A stretch of DNA of 45,798 nt from an uncultured Clostridia bacterium (GCA_937921505.1 CAKZUB010000017.1:1-45798); one strand, 5' to 3'. Shown: positions 34,582 to 42,643, counted from the first letter of the stretch. A program made the numbers and translations. Notes: generated by a model not told the origin, from the letters alone.

Positions 34582-35187
34582 ATGATAAAAAATATAGTTT
34601 TTGATATAGGAAGAGTATTACTAGACTATCAGCCTATGACATTTTTAAAGGATATAGGCGTGGCGCAAAAAGAACGCATGACTTTAAATGAGCTTATCTT
34701 TAAAAATGATTTATGGTTACAATTAGACCGCGGCACAATTACAAAAGATGAAGCTATTCAAATATACTGTACTATGGCCCCTCTACATACAGAAAGAATA
34801 CATCAGATTATGAATACATGGCCTCAGATGCTTACTCTCATTGAAGGAACAGTGGAGCTTCTTAGAGAACTTTTAGAAAAAGGATATGACGTTTACTTAC
34901 TTTCTAATTTTCAAGAGGATGGTTTTCAACAAATTTGCAATAAGTTTTCTTTTTTAGGTGAAGTAAAAGGAAGGGTTATCTCTTATGAAGCAAAACTTTT
35001 AAAGCCAGAAAAAGAAATTTATCATCATTTGCTTGAAAAATACAACTTAATACCAGAGGAAACAGTATTTATAGATGATCTTGAAGAAAATATCGAAGCA
35101 GCCACCAAGATTGGTATTTATGGCATTGTGTTTGAAAATGCACAAAAAACTAGGGAGTATTTAAAAACTATAGGTGTTAAGCTATAA
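34582..35187 (+). CDS. HAD-IA family hydrolase (YihX-like)
   Basis: 201 residues. Motif I is VFDIGRVLLDY: the nucleophile Asp is present, but the second position is Gly where most HAD enzymes have Asp, as in the YihX/epoxide-hydrolase-N group. Motif II is YLLSNF, and motif IV is TVFIDDLEENIEAA near 155-168. The insert after motif I is a small helical cap. YihX removes phosphate from alpha-glucose-1-phosphate; the substrate here is not known. AAAGGAG at 34569-34575 precedes the ATG. The gene is divergent from the ABC-F gene; 34413-34581 between them holds only AT-rich promoter DNA. Confidence 0.88.
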   Translation: MIKNIVFDIGRVLLDYQPMTFLKDIGVAQKERMTLNELIFKNDLWLQLDRGTITKDEAIQIYCTMAPLHTERIHQIMNTWPQMLTLIEGTVELLRELLEKGYDVYLLSNFQEDGFQQICNKFSFLGEVKGRVISYEAKLLKPEKEIYHHLLEKYNLIPEETVFIDDLEENIEAATKIGIYGIVFENAQKTREYLKTIGVKL

Positions 35188-35195
35188 TTTTCATG

Positions 35196-36053
35196 TTATT
35201 TTGGTAGTATACCTAGTTTCTTATGCATCTCATCAAGAAGAGTATAGGGAACTTGGAGGTCTCCATAACCTGTTCCAATATCAAGGTCTGGTTTATTATC
35301 ACCATGAAAGTCGCTGCCGCCCGTAGGGAATAAGTTATATTTCAAACAAAGATTTAAGAGATCAGCAACATCTTCTTGTGTATGAGTAGGATATAGGGTC
35401 TCTACACCGTCTAAGCCTAAGTCCTTAAGTTCTGCTAACATCAAATTTCTTTCTGTAGAAGTAAACCCATATAAATGAGGATGGGCAAGCACAGCGAGTC
35501 CACCTGCAAGATGGATCGTTTCAATACATTCTTTGGGCGTAAATTTTACTCTTGGGATATAAGCTGGTTTCCCGTGGCCAATATATTTATCAAAGGCTTC
35601 ATTACGTGTTTTAACATAGCCTTTTTTATAGAGTGCAGTTGCAAAATGAGCACGTGTTAATACTGTTTCTAAAGGACTATCAAGAGCTAAGTCTTCTGGT
35701 GTGATATAAAGGCCTAGAGCATTAAGCTTTTCAAATATCTTCATATTACGTTGTACACGGCTTTGAAGGATGAATTTTAATTTTTCATTAAGAACAGTGC
35801 TCTTAAAGTCAATATAATAACCTAGGAGATGTATTTCATGTGAGGTATATTCAGCTGAAAATTCTATTCCAGGCACTACGCTAAGGCCGATTTCTAATCC
35901 TTTAAGCATACAACTTTCGATGCCGGAGATAGTATCATGATCTGTTAGTGCTATAGCACTTAATCCCTTGCTTTTTGCATAAAGTGCAAGATCAGAGGGA
36001 GAGAGGGTGCCATCAGAAATATTAGAATGAACGTGTAAATCAATTAGTTTCAT
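35196..36053 (-). CDS. PHP-domain phosphatase (nucleoside 3',5'-bisphosphate phosphatase type)
   Basis: 285 residues. The metal-binding pattern starts DLHVHSNISDGTLSP, followed by LTDHDTISG, GIEFSAEY, HIHLAGGLAVLAHPHLYG and GSDFHGDN, as in the YciV/RNase AM family of trinuclear-metal phosphatases. These remove the 3'-phosphate of pAp-like nucleotides or act on short 5'-RNA ends. A minus-strand AAAGGAGGAAAATCTATG sets the start. It is convergent with the HAD gene, only 8 bases apart with no terminator between. The DnaE PHP domain in this window shares the same fold but is unrelated in role. Confidence 0.9.
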   Translation of the reverse strand: MKLIDLHVHSNISDGTLSPSDLALYAKSKGLSAIALTDHDTISGIESCMLKGLEIGLSVVPGIEFSAEYTSHEIHLLGYYIDFKSTVLNEKLKFILQSRVQRNMKIFEKLNALGLYITPEDLALDSPLETVLTRAHFATALYKKGYVKTRNEAFDKYIGHGKPAYIPRVKFTPKECIETIHLAGGLAVLAHPHLYGFTSTERNLMLAELKDLGLDGVETLYPTHTQEDVADLLNLCLKYNLFPTGGSDFHGDNKPDLDIGTGYGDLQVPYTLLDEMHKKLGILPK

Positions 36054-36146
36054 AGATTTTCCTCCTTTATCCTATTATTTTATCATACTTACACTTAGTT
36101 GTACGTAAAATATTAATAGTACTTACCAAGTAAGGGGGGGAGACAA

Positions 36147-36557
36147 ATGGTTAAATATAAATCAAGAAGCAAACAAACGCTGGATATGCCGAGTGCAGTT
36201 ATGGCGATGCTTAAAGCAAATGTAATGGCCTATGTGGTTACAGCAATTTTTATTTTAATAGGATCTATTGTTCTTACATATACAGATGCTTCAGCAGCTG
36301 TTGAAAATTGGATTGTACTTATTGGCATTATTTTGTCAGCTTTTTTAGCGGGCTTTGACACTGCGAAAGTAGATACAAAAAATGGCTATAAGTGGGGGGC
36401 TATAGGTGGGGCATTATACTTTGTATTGTTTTTAATACTTGGTACAATGGTTAAAGAGTTAAAGGGCTTAGCACCATCAGCAATTTTAACAATAGCACTT
36501 ACAGTACTCATTAGCAGTACTATAGCAGGAATGATTTCAGTTAATTATGGAAAATAG
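36147..36557 (+). CDS. TIGR04086-like membrane protein
   Basis: 136 residues with four hydrophobic segments (VMAYVVTAIFILIGSIVL, ENWIVLIGIILSAFLAGF, GAIGGALYFVLFLILGTMV, AILTIALTVLISSTIAGM). A TIGR04086 assignment is from memory of this type of protein next to the SCIFF locus in Clostridia. GGGGGGGAG is a strong ribosome site. It is separated from scfA by a promoter, so it is a neighbour and not strictly an operon partner. Function is unknown. Confidence 0.7.
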   Translation: MVKYKSRSKQTLDMPSAVMAMLKANVMAYVVTAIFILIGSIVLTYTDASAAVENWIVLIGIILSAFLAGFDTAKVDTKNGYKWGAIGGALYFVLFLILGTMVKELKGLAPSAILTIALTVLISSTIAGMISVNYGK

Positions 36558-36582
36558 CTTTTTAAATACCCCTTTAATTTGT

Positions 36583-36610
36583 TTGCAAACCTATTAACAT
36601 ATGGTATAAT
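36583..36610 (+). promoter_or_regulatory. promoter of scfA
   Basis: TTGCAA (36583-36588) and TATAAT (36605-36610) with a 16-base spacer. The -10 is extended: TGG precedes it (TGGTATAAT). Confidence 0.7.
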
Positions 36611-36645
36611 AAAACAGGTTTGTAATCAGGAGGGAGACAATTATT

Positions 36646-36783
36646 ATGAAACATATCAAAACATTAAACACTAAAAATTTACCATGCAGTGCAAAAAAAG
36701 GTGGATGTGGGGAATGTCAAACATCATGTCAATCAGCTTGTAAAACATCTTGTACTGTAGGAAATCAAGCTTGCGAAAAGTAA
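36646..36783 (+). CDS. scfA: six-cysteine ranthipeptide precursor SCIFF
   Basis: 45 residues, too short for many gene finders. It reads MKHIKTLNTKNLPC..., then a cysteine-rich core with GGCGECQTSCQSACKTSC and a VGNQACEK end. Cys lie at 14, 21, 24, 28, 32, 36 and 43; the last six are the conserved set. It is the substrate of the radical-SAM enzyme downstream, which forms thioether bonds between Cys and neighbouring residues. CAGGAGGGAG about 10 bases upstream is a strong ribosome site. A terminator-like hairpin behind it should give more peptide message than enzyme message. SCIFF is near-universal in Clostridia and its role is not settled. Confidence 0.97.
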   Translation: MKHIKTLNTKNLPCSAKKGGCGECQTSCQSACKTSCTVGNQACEK

Positions 36784-36793
36784 TTTTGCATGC

Positions 36794-36820
36794 AGCAGTG
36801 ACTTCAAGTCGCTGCTTTTA
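36794..36820 (+). terminator. attenuating hairpin between scfA and scfB
   Basis: AGCAGTGACT (36794-36803) pairs with AGTCGCTGCT (36807-36816) with one G-T pair, followed by TTTATTTT. It is a probable partial terminator. Confidence 0.7.
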
Positions 36821-36881
36821 TTTTGGTCTTGAAAAAGGATAAACCAGTTGATTTTATTCTAGCAAAAGAAAGGATGATGGC

Positions 36882-38237
36882 ATGATCCATAAATTTAAAT
36901 TTGAGAATTCTAATATTGTTATGGATATACATAGCGGAAGTATTCACATACTAGACGATATAGCTTATGAAATAGTAGATGACGTACCTGTTCTGTCTAA
37001 GGACGCTGTCATAGAAAAATATAATAAAGTATTTAGCGAGGATCAAATTAAAGAAGCCTTAGAAGAACTCATGCTTCTAAAAGAACAAGAGATGCTCTAT
37101 ACTAAGGATACCTATGAGAGTTTTGTGCCAGCTTTTTTAGAAAGAGAACCTGTTGTTAAGGCGCTTTGCCTGCATGTCGCTCATGACTGTAACTTAGCTT
37201 GCAAGTATTGTTTTGCAGGAGAAGGTGAGTATCATGGCAAGCGCGGTATGATGAGCCTTGAAACGGGAAAAAAAGCAATAGATTTTATTATTACAGAGTC
37301 TAAGCATAGAACAAATATAGAAATAGATTTTTTTGGCGGAGAACCCTTAATGAACTTTGAAGTTGTTAAAGGGGTAGTAGATTATGCAAGACTTAGGGAA
37401 AGCGAAACGGGTAAGCACTTTAGATTTACGATGACAACAAACGGCGTACTCTTAAATGATGAAATAATAGACTATCTTAATGAAAACATGTATAATGTTG
37501 TTTTGAGCCTAGATGGCAGACCAGAAGTTAATGATCATATGCGACCAACGCCTAATGGTAAGGGAAGTTATGAAATCATTTTACCTAAGTTTAAAAAGTT
37601 AGTAGAAAAGAGAAAAGGTAAACAATATTATATCAGAGGAACCTTTACACATCATAATCTGGATTTTTCAGAAGATGTTAAGCACATTACTCAGTCAGGT
37701 TTTAAAGAAGTTTCTATTGAACCAGTAGTAGCACCTACTAGTATGCCCTATGCTCTGCAAGAAGAAGACATAGAAAAAATATGTATGGAGTATGAAACAT
37801 TAGCAAAGCATATGTTAAGTATAGCGAAGCTAGGAGAGACTTTTAATTTCTTTCACTTTATGATTGATTTAGAGGGCGGACCTTGTGTGCATAAAAGACT
37901 TGCAGGCTGTGGTTCAGGGACAGAGTACTTAGCAGTTACACCAGAGGGAGACTTATATCCATGTCATCAATTTGTAGGCCTTCCAGAGTTTAAAATGGGA
38001 GATGTATGTGAGGGGATAAGCAACTTAGAACTTAGAGGCAAGTTTGAACAATGCAATGTTTATAGTAAAGAAGATTGTAAAGCATGTTGGGCGAAGTTCT
38101 ATTGTAGTGGTGGATGTGCAGCTAATTCTTATAATTTTCATGGAGATATCCATACAGTTTATCATATAGGATGTGAGCTTCAAAAGAAAAGAGTAGAATG
38201 TGCGATTGGAATAAAGGCAGAACAACTAGAGTCATAA
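36882..38237 (+). CDS. scfB: SCIFF radical-SAM maturase
   Basis: 451 residues. The radical-SAM cluster motif CNLACKYC is at C103, C107, C110. An N-terminal region (about 1-90) fits a RiPP-recognition-like domain that would bind the scfA leader. The C-terminal SPASM domain, which holds auxiliary iron-sulfur clusters, is shown by CGSGTEYLAVTPEGDLYPCHQF near 340-365 and C-x-CKACWAKFYCSGGC near 400-425. It forms thioether cross-links in the SCIFF peptide. The ATG follows AAAGGATG. Its place 98 bases behind scfA confirms the assignment. Confidence 0.96.
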   Translation: MIHKFKFENSNIVMDIHSGSIHILDDIAYEIVDDVPVLSKDAVIEKYNKVFSEDQIKEALEELMLLKEQEMLYTKDTYESFVPAFLEREPVVKALCLHVAHDCNLACKYCFAGEGEYHGKRGMMSLETGKKAIDFIITESKHRTNIEIDFFGGEPLMNFEVVKGVVDYARLRESETGKHFRFTMTTNGVLLNDEIIDYLNENMYNVVLSLDGRPEVNDHMRPTPNGKGSYEIILPKFKKLVEKRKGKQYYIRGTFTHHNLDFSEDVKHITQSGFKEVSIEPVVAPTSMPYALQEEDIEKICMEYETLAKHMLSIAKLGETFNFFHFMIDLEGGPCVHKRLAGCGSGTEYLAVTPEGDLYPCHQFVGLPEFKMGDVCEGISNLELRGKFEQCNVYSKEDCKACWAKFYCSGGCAANSYNFHGDIHTVYHIGCELQKKRVECAIGIKAEQLES

Positions 38238-38272
38238 AATACAAGAAAAAAAGATATAATTGTTGTTTTTAA

Positions 38273-38301
38273 TTGACTATATTTTGTAGTAATTATATAA
38301 T
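38273..38301 (+). promoter_or_regulatory. sigma-A promoter of secDF
   Basis: TTGACT (38273-38278) and TATAAT (38296-38301) with a 17-base spacer, ahead of secD. Confidence 0.75.
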
Positions 38302-38343
38302 CAACTTATTGTAGCTTAAAGAGGATTTTAAGGAGGAAAGACA

Positions 38344-39723
38344 ATGAAAGGCAAAAACGCTAAGCTTAAAGGTATTTTTTCTTTCATACTAATGCTTATT
38401 ATAGTAGCAGGAGTAAGTTATGCAGCTTATATAGCAAGTATGAATGTAGGAAAGAGCCAACAAAAAGCTCAAGTAGAAAAGACGCAAGAAGTAGAAGAAG
38501 CAACTGAAGAAGCAGTACAAGAAGAGGGTGAAGAGGGACAAGCAGAAGAAGCAGCTGAAACAACAAGCGATGCTGATAAAAAGCAAGTGATCTCTAATAA
38601 CACCATCAAGCTAGGACTAGATCTTCAAGGTGGTGTCAATATTGTCTATGAGCCAGTACTTGATAGAAAGCCTACAGAAGAGGAAATGTCTGCAGCGCGT
38701 ACAATGATTCAAAGAAGATTAGATGCTAAGGGATATACAGAAGCTGAGGTGTCTCAAGAAGGCAATAACAGAATTAGAGTAGATATTCCAGGAGTAGCAG
38801 ATCCTCAAAAGGCTATAGAAGAAATTGGAGCAGCAGGTATGCTTAGATTCTTAGACCAAGAGGGCAATGAAATTGTTACAGGTGCAAACGTGGTTAAGGC
38901 TACGCCACAAGCTAACCAAACAGAAATTGTAGTTAGTGTTGAGATGGATAAAGAAGGAACAGTATTATTCTCAGAATTTACTAAGAATAATATAGGAAAT
39001 ACTATTTTTATTATGTTAGATGACTCCTTACTAAGTTTTGCTACGATACAAGCACATATTGTAGATGGTAAAGGAATTATTACAGGCAACTATACACCAG
39101 AATCTGCAAAAGAGCTTGCAAATGGTATTAATGCAGGAGCACTGCCATTTACACTTAATCCTATTAATTCAAGTGGGATAGGTGCTAAGCTAGGGATGGA
39201 TTCACTTAACACAAGTCTTAGAGCAGGACTTATTGGCTTTATTTTGATTCTGCTATTTATGCTTGTGATGTACAGAATGTGTGGTCTTGCAGCAGATATT
39301 GCACTTATACTTTATATCGGACTTGTTATCCTAGTACTAAGTGGCATGGGTGCAACACTTACCTTACCAGGTATTGCAGGTATTTTGCTTTCAGTCGGAA
39401 TGGCTGTAGATGCAAACGTTATTATTTTTGGACGTATTAAAGAAGAGATAGGTTTGGGTAGAAGTGTTCCAGCAGCAGTAGATGCTGGTTTTAGTAAGGC
39501 ATTTAGTGCGATTATAGATGGCAATGTGACAACACTTATTGCAGCATTTGTACTTTATGTGTTTGGAACAGGACTTATTAAAAGTTTTGCAACGACGCTT
39601 GGAATTGGTATTATTATCTCAATGTTTACAGCACTTGTTGTGACACGTGTTATTCTTAAATCTTTTTTAGGTATGAAAATAAAAAATCCAGCATTATATA
39701 CAGCTGTAAAAAAAGCAGAGTAA
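38344..39723 (+). CDS. secD: protein translocase subunit SecD
   Basis: 459-residue membrane subunit that helps the SecYEG channel release and pull exported proteins using the proton gradient. The first helix is near 12-30. An unusually Glu-rich linker (about 40-75) follows. The periplasmic-type P1 domain starts at LGLDLQGGVNIVYEP near 93 and includes RRLDAKGYTEAEVSQEGNNRIRVDIPG. The five C-terminal helices include GVGMAVDANVIIFGRIKEE-like residues that carry the conserved Asp. TAAGGAGG precedes the ATG. secF follows 14 bases later in the same operon. Confidence 0.96.
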   Translation: MKGKNAKLKGIFSFILMLIIVAGVSYAAYIASMNVGKSQQKAQVEKTQEVEEATEEAVQEEGEEGQAEEAAETTSDADKKQVISNNTIKLGLDLQGGVNIVYEPVLDRKPTEEEMSAARTMIQRRLDAKGYTEAEVSQEGNNRIRVDIPGVADPQKAIEEIGAAGMLRFLDQEGNEIVTGANVVKATPQANQTEIVVSVEMDKEGTVLFSEFTKNNIGNTIFIMLDDSLLSFATIQAHIVDGKGIITGNYTPESAKELANGINAGALPFTLNPINSSGIGAKLGMDSLNTSLRAGLIGFILILLFMLVMYRMCGLAADIALILYIGLVILVLSGMGATLTLPGIAGILLSVGMAVDANVIIFGRIKEEIGLGRSVPAAVDAGFSKAFSAIIDGNVTTLIAAFVLYVFGTGLIKSFATTLGIGIIISMFTALVVTRVILKSFLGMKIKNPALYTAVKKAE

Positions 39724-39737
39724 GGAGGGCCTAGATC

Positions 39738-40652
39738 ATGAAATTTATTGAAAACAGAAAGAAATTCTTTATTGTATCAGCAGCAGTTATACTTATTGGG
39801 CTACTTACTATGTGTTTCAATGCTATAACACAAAAAGGTGCTTTCAATCAAGATATTGAGTTTACAGGTGGTTCTATTGTACAAATTAATATGGAACGCA
39901 GACTAACACCAGATTTAAGAAACGAATTAGTCGGCATTGTAACAGAAATAACAGGTGATACTGCCCCACGTATTACAGCAGCAGGAGACACAGGGGTCAT
40001 TATTACAACTAAAAGAGCAGATGTTGCTACTAGAGTGAAATTATTTGATACAGTTAAAGAAAAGTATCAATTAGCAGATGAGGTGCCACTTGCAGATGCA
40101 GATGTATCACCTTCAATTAGTAATGAAATTAAACTTGGTGCATTACAAGCTATTGTAGTAGGGATCATTTTAATTTTAATTTATATTACGTATCGTTTTA
40201 AAGATTTTAGATTTGGAATGAGCGCTGTTGCAGCATTAGTTCATGATGTTCTTGTGATGCTTGCAGTTTATGCAGTATTTCGTATTCCACTCAACAACTC
40301 ATTTATAGCAGGGATGCTCACTATTGTAGGATATTCTATTAATGATACGATTGTTGTCTTTGACCGTATCAGAGAAAACAAAGGTAAGATGCATGCTGAT
40401 GATACTAAGATTATTAATGAGAGTGTTAATCAAACACTCGGGCGTTCTATTAATACATCGGTTACAACATTAATTATGATTGTACTCCTGTATGTATTAG
40501 GTGTAGCATCAGTTAAGCAATTTGCATTTCCACTTATTATAGGGATTGCATCAGGAACGTATTCTTCTATCTTTATAGCAAGTCCATTGTGGTATGAAAT
40601 GAGAAAACTTAAGAAACATACTAACAAAAAAATAAAACCTAAAACAACTTAA
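39738..40652 (+). CDS. secF: protein translocase subunit SecF
   Basis: 304-residue partner of SecD with six membrane helices. The P4 domain begins IEFTGGSIVQINMERR near 46. The conserved GMLTIVGYSINDTIVVFDRIRENKG lies near 192-216 and QTLGRSINTSVTTLIMIV near 230-247. The two conserved aspartates of the proton pathway are present. GGAGGG lies just before the ATG. A perfect inverted repeat follows the stop. Confidence 0.96.
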   Translation: MKFIENRKKFFIVSAAVILIGLLTMCFNAITQKGAFNQDIEFTGGSIVQINMERRLTPDLRNELVGIVTEITGDTAPRITAAGDTGVIITTKRADVATRVKLFDTVKEKYQLADEVPLADADVSPSISNEIKLGALQAIVVGIILILIYITYRFKDFRFGMSAVAALVHDVLVMLAVYAVFRIPLNNSFIAGMLTIVGYSINDTIVVFDRIRENKGKMHADDTKIINESVNQTLGRSINTSVTTLIMIVLLYVLGVASVKQFAFPLIIGIASGTYSSIFIASPLWYEMRKLKKHTNKKIKPKTT

Positions 40653-40666
40653 GATTTGACTAACAT

Positions 40667-40710
40667 GAAGATATACTCTCACATTTGTAGAAATGCAAGA
40701 GTATATCTTC
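40667..40710. repeat. perfect 13-bp inverted repeat after secF
   Basis: GAAGATATACTCT (40667-40679) pairs with AGAGTATATCTTC (40698-40710), with an 18-base loop. No T-run follows on the plus strand, so it is a weak terminator at best. It could protect the secDF mRNA end. Confidence 0.65.
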
Positions 40711-40734
40711 AAAAATATAATGCTCAGTTCATAA

Positions 40735-40787
40735 ATAGAAAAACGAGTTATAATATAAATAGAAAAAATAGAAAAATGAGTTATAAT
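40735..40787 (+). repeat. 33-bp-spaced tandem repeat upstream of tRNA-Lys
   Basis: ATAGAAAAACGAGTTATAAT (40735-40754) recurs at 40768-40787 with a single C/T change. Each unit ends in TTATAAT, so the repeat duplicates a -10-like box just before the strong tRNA promoter. The rest of 40653-40856 holds no gene. Confidence 0.6.
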
Positions 40788-40791
40788 AGAG

Positions 40792-40819
40792 TTGACAAGA
40801 AGAAAGACTGTGATATAAT
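40792..40819 (+). promoter_or_regulatory. promoter of tRNA-Lys
   Basis: TTGACA (40792-40797) and TATAAT (40814-40819) with a 16-base spacer and an extended TGA in front of the -10. It is strong, as expected for a stable RNA gene. Confidence 0.85.
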
Positions 40820-40856
40820 ATTTTTTGTAGCCGAAAAGGCAACTAGATGTTAATAG

Positions 40857-40929
40857 GGGTCATTAGCTTAGTTGGTAGAGCATCAGACTCTTAATCTGAG
40901 GGTCCTGGGTTCGAGTCCCAGATGGCTCA
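40857..40929 (+). tRNA. tRNA-Lys(CUU)
   Basis: A 73-base cloverleaf. The acceptor stem is GGGTCAT with ATGGCTC (two G-T pairs) and the discriminator is A. The anticodon stem TCAGA/TCTGA closes the loop CTCTTAA, giving anticodon CTT, which reads AAG. The T arm is CTGGG-TTCGAGT-CCCAG. CCA is not encoded, so it is added after transcription. It has its own promoter and terminator. Confidence 0.96.
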
Positions 40930-40934
40930 TGAAG

Positions 40935-40975
40935 AAAGATATATACTATAGAGAACTATGGTATATATCTTTTTT
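40935..40975 (+). terminator. terminator of tRNA-Lys
   Basis: AAAGATATATAC (40935-40946) pairs with GTATATATCTTT (40961-40972), extended inside by ATAG/CTAT with small offsets, followed by more T. Confidence 0.85.
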
Positions 40976-41027
40976 GCATACTGGTTTGATAAGGCTTAAT
41001 ACTACTTATTTAAAAGGAGCATAAAAA

Positions 41028-41774
41028 ATGTTACATGCGTTTTCAAGAACTGAGATGCTTATAGGAACCGAGGGCTTAAATCAATTAAAACAAAGTACAG
41101 TTGCTGTATTTGGAATTGGAGGGGTAGGATCATATACTGTTGAAGCCCTTGTAAGAAGTGGAGTTGGAAGGTTAATATTAGTGGATGACGATGATGTTTG
41201 TCTAACGAATATCAATAGACAGCTTCATGCAACACGAAAAACCGTTGGAAAACCTAAAGTAGAAGTGATGAAAGAAAGAGTTTTAGAAATTAATCCTAAA
41301 GTAGAAGTCCTTGCTTTTAAAGAACTTTATAATGCTGCAAGTGCAGAACGTTTACTTAATTCTGATTATACGTATGTTGTAGATGCAATAGATATGGTAA
41401 GCTCTAAAATAGATATGATTGAAAGGTGTCAAGCTATAGGTATTCCTATTATAAGTGCAATGGGAGCCGCCAATAAACTAGATCCTACACAGTTAGAAGT
41501 AACCGATATTTACAAAACAAGTATGTGTCCTTTAGCTAAAGTAATGAGACATGAACTTAGAAAAAGAGGGATCAAGAAGTTAAAAGTAGTTTATTCTAAA
41601 GAAAAACCTATTACACCCATAGAACTTGGTGGAGGATGTAAGACAGAGTGTATTTGTACCAATAAAGACAGAACGTGTGTAGAGCGAAGACATATCCCAG
41701 GGTCAGTAGCCTTTGTTCCTGCTGTATCTGGACTTATTCTAGCAGGTGAAGTGATTAAAGATATTATAGGATAG
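41028..41774 (+). CDS. tcdA: tRNA threonylcarbamoyladenosine dehydratase
   Basis: 248-residue ThiF/E1-like enzyme that uses ATP to close t6A at position 37 of ANN-reading tRNAs into the cyclic form ct6A. The nucleotide-binding GIGGVGS lies near 27-33. The E1 pattern LVDDDDVCLTNINRQLHA near 55-72 includes the Asp that binds ATP. Cys residues occur in GGGCKTECICTNKDRTC near 203-219. AAAAGGAGC precedes the ATG. It lies behind tRNA-Lys, one of its expected substrates. The sulfur-relay partners CsdA/CsdE are not nearby. Confidence 0.93.
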   Translation: MLHAFSRTEMLIGTEGLNQLKQSTVAVFGIGGVGSYTVEALVRSGVGRLILVDDDDVCLTNINRQLHATRKTVGKPKVEVMKERVLEINPKVEVLAFKELYNAASAERLLNSDYTYVVDAIDMVSSKIDMIERCQAIGIPIISAMGAANKLDPTQLEVTDIYKTSMCPLAKVMRHELRKRGIKKLKVVYSKEKPITPIELGGGCKTECICTNKDRTCVERRHIPGSVAFVPAVSGLILAGEVIKDIIG

Positions 41775-41837
41775 GATATAAAGGGAAAAATAATCCTTCA
41801 TCTTAAGTTATACATTGAGTAGTCCTCACATATAGTT

Positions 41838-41886
41838 CTAGTAGACAACCTTTATGAGTATAAACTATAAGGGTTCTACAAACTAG
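41838..41886 (+). promoter_or_regulatory. leader hairpin abutting a ribosome site
   Basis: CTAGT (41838-41842) pairs with ACTAG (41882-41886), and AACCTTTAT (41847-41855) with ATAAGGGTT (41867-41875) with one wobble. The right base of the stem touches GAGGGAGG, the ribosome site of the next gene. It could control that gene's translation or message stability. Confidence 0.45.
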
Positions 41887-41902
41887 AGGGAGGATGAAAA
41901 AA

Positions 41903-42229
41903 ATGAGATTTTATTTACTGATATGCAAGGAAGAATTTAGAGAAAAAGAGGGGATGACCTTTAGCCATAAAGCAAATTATGTCCATAGGTTGATTAAAGA
42001 TGTGGGGTTATATGGGGCGTGCTACTTATTATATGATCAAAAAGAGAAGCAGATTATAGAAAAAGGAAGCATTCATCACATTGATTATTATGAAAAAGAA
42101 GAAAAGTACCAAGCATTTTTTGAAGATCGGATACAACTTAAACACCCCTTAGAGATAGAAACACGGGAGAATGATTGTATTATGCCCTTAAGTATGACCG
42201 ATATTAAAAAAATAGGTATTAGAATATAG
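41903..42229 (+). CDS. small hypothetical protein
   Basis: 108 residues, not recognised. It begins MRFYLLICKEEFREKEGMTFSHKANYV and has no membrane segment; a GACYLLYDQKEKQIIEKG strand-turn-strand and acidic helices follow. I use ATG 41903, which is 9 bases after AGGGAGG; the in-frame ATG at 41894 directly touches that site. It converges with the S1-domain gene across a strong palindrome. Confidence 0.65.
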   Translation: MRFYLLICKEEFREKEGMTFSHKANYVHRLIKDVGLYGACYLLYDQKEKQIIEKGSIHHIDYYEKEEKYQAFFEDRIQLKHPLEIETRENDCIMPLSMTDIKKIGIRI

Positions 42230-42238
42230 GCTAACAAA

Positions 42239-42268
42239 AAGGCACCATCCTCTCGAGGATGGTGCCTT
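42239..42268. terminator. bidirectional terminator palindrome
   Basis: AAGGCACCATCC and GGATGGTGCCTT with the TCTCGA loop form a perfect 12-bp stem (palindromic up to 14 bp). It sits between convergent genes and has A- and T-ends suited to both directions. Confidence 0.85.
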
Positions 42269-42271
42269 AAA

Positions 42272-42643
42272 TTAACGATTCAAACGCTTATTCAGATCAG
42301 CTTGACGATCATTTGAAACCTTAAGAAAATCTTTCATAAGATTTTCGAAACCTTCAAGCGCATTTTCTTTCTTTGGAGTTTTAAAAGATGTAGGCTTGTT
42401 TTCTTTAGCTTCTTTGATTGAGAGAGAAATCTTGCCCTTTTCACCATCAATAGATAAAATTTTAACTTTGACCTGTTCACCTACTTTAATTGCATCATTA
42501 ATATTGGCTAAATATCCATGTGTAATATGTGAAATATGAACGAGACCTTGAGTTGTTCCATCTAATGAAACAAACGCTCCAAAAGGCTTAATACCTGTCA
42601 CACTTCCTTCAATAATTTGACCTACTTGAAATTTTTCCGACAT
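42272..42643 (-). CDS. S1 RNA-binding domain protein (YugI/GSP13-like)
   Basis: 123 residues from the preferred ATG at 42643. The S1 domain fills about 5-75: FQVGQIIEGSVTGIKPFGAF, GLVHISHITHGY, VGEQVKVKILSIDGEKGKISLSIKEA. A lysine-rich linker and a short C-terminal helix (LEGFENLMKDFLK) follow. It resembles Bacillus YugI, a ribosome-associated general stress protein. The minus-strand ribosome site is AGGAGTGTTGTCATG. The frame runs open 29 codons further upstream, but that part (MMNYFTNYYTLL) overlaps the recJ promoter side and looks noncoding. Confidence 0.88.
   Translation of the reverse strand: MSEKFQVGQIIEGSVTGIKPFGAFVSLDGTTQGLVHISHITHGYLANINDAIKVGEQVKVKILSIDGEKGKISLSIKEAKENKPTSFKTPKKENALEGFENLMKDFLKVSNDRQADLNKRLNR

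Noticed and set aside
40656..40853. 65-codon plus-strand frame between secF and tRNA-Lys
   Set aside because: It covers an inverted repeat, a tandem repeat and the tRNA promoter and has no ribosome site.
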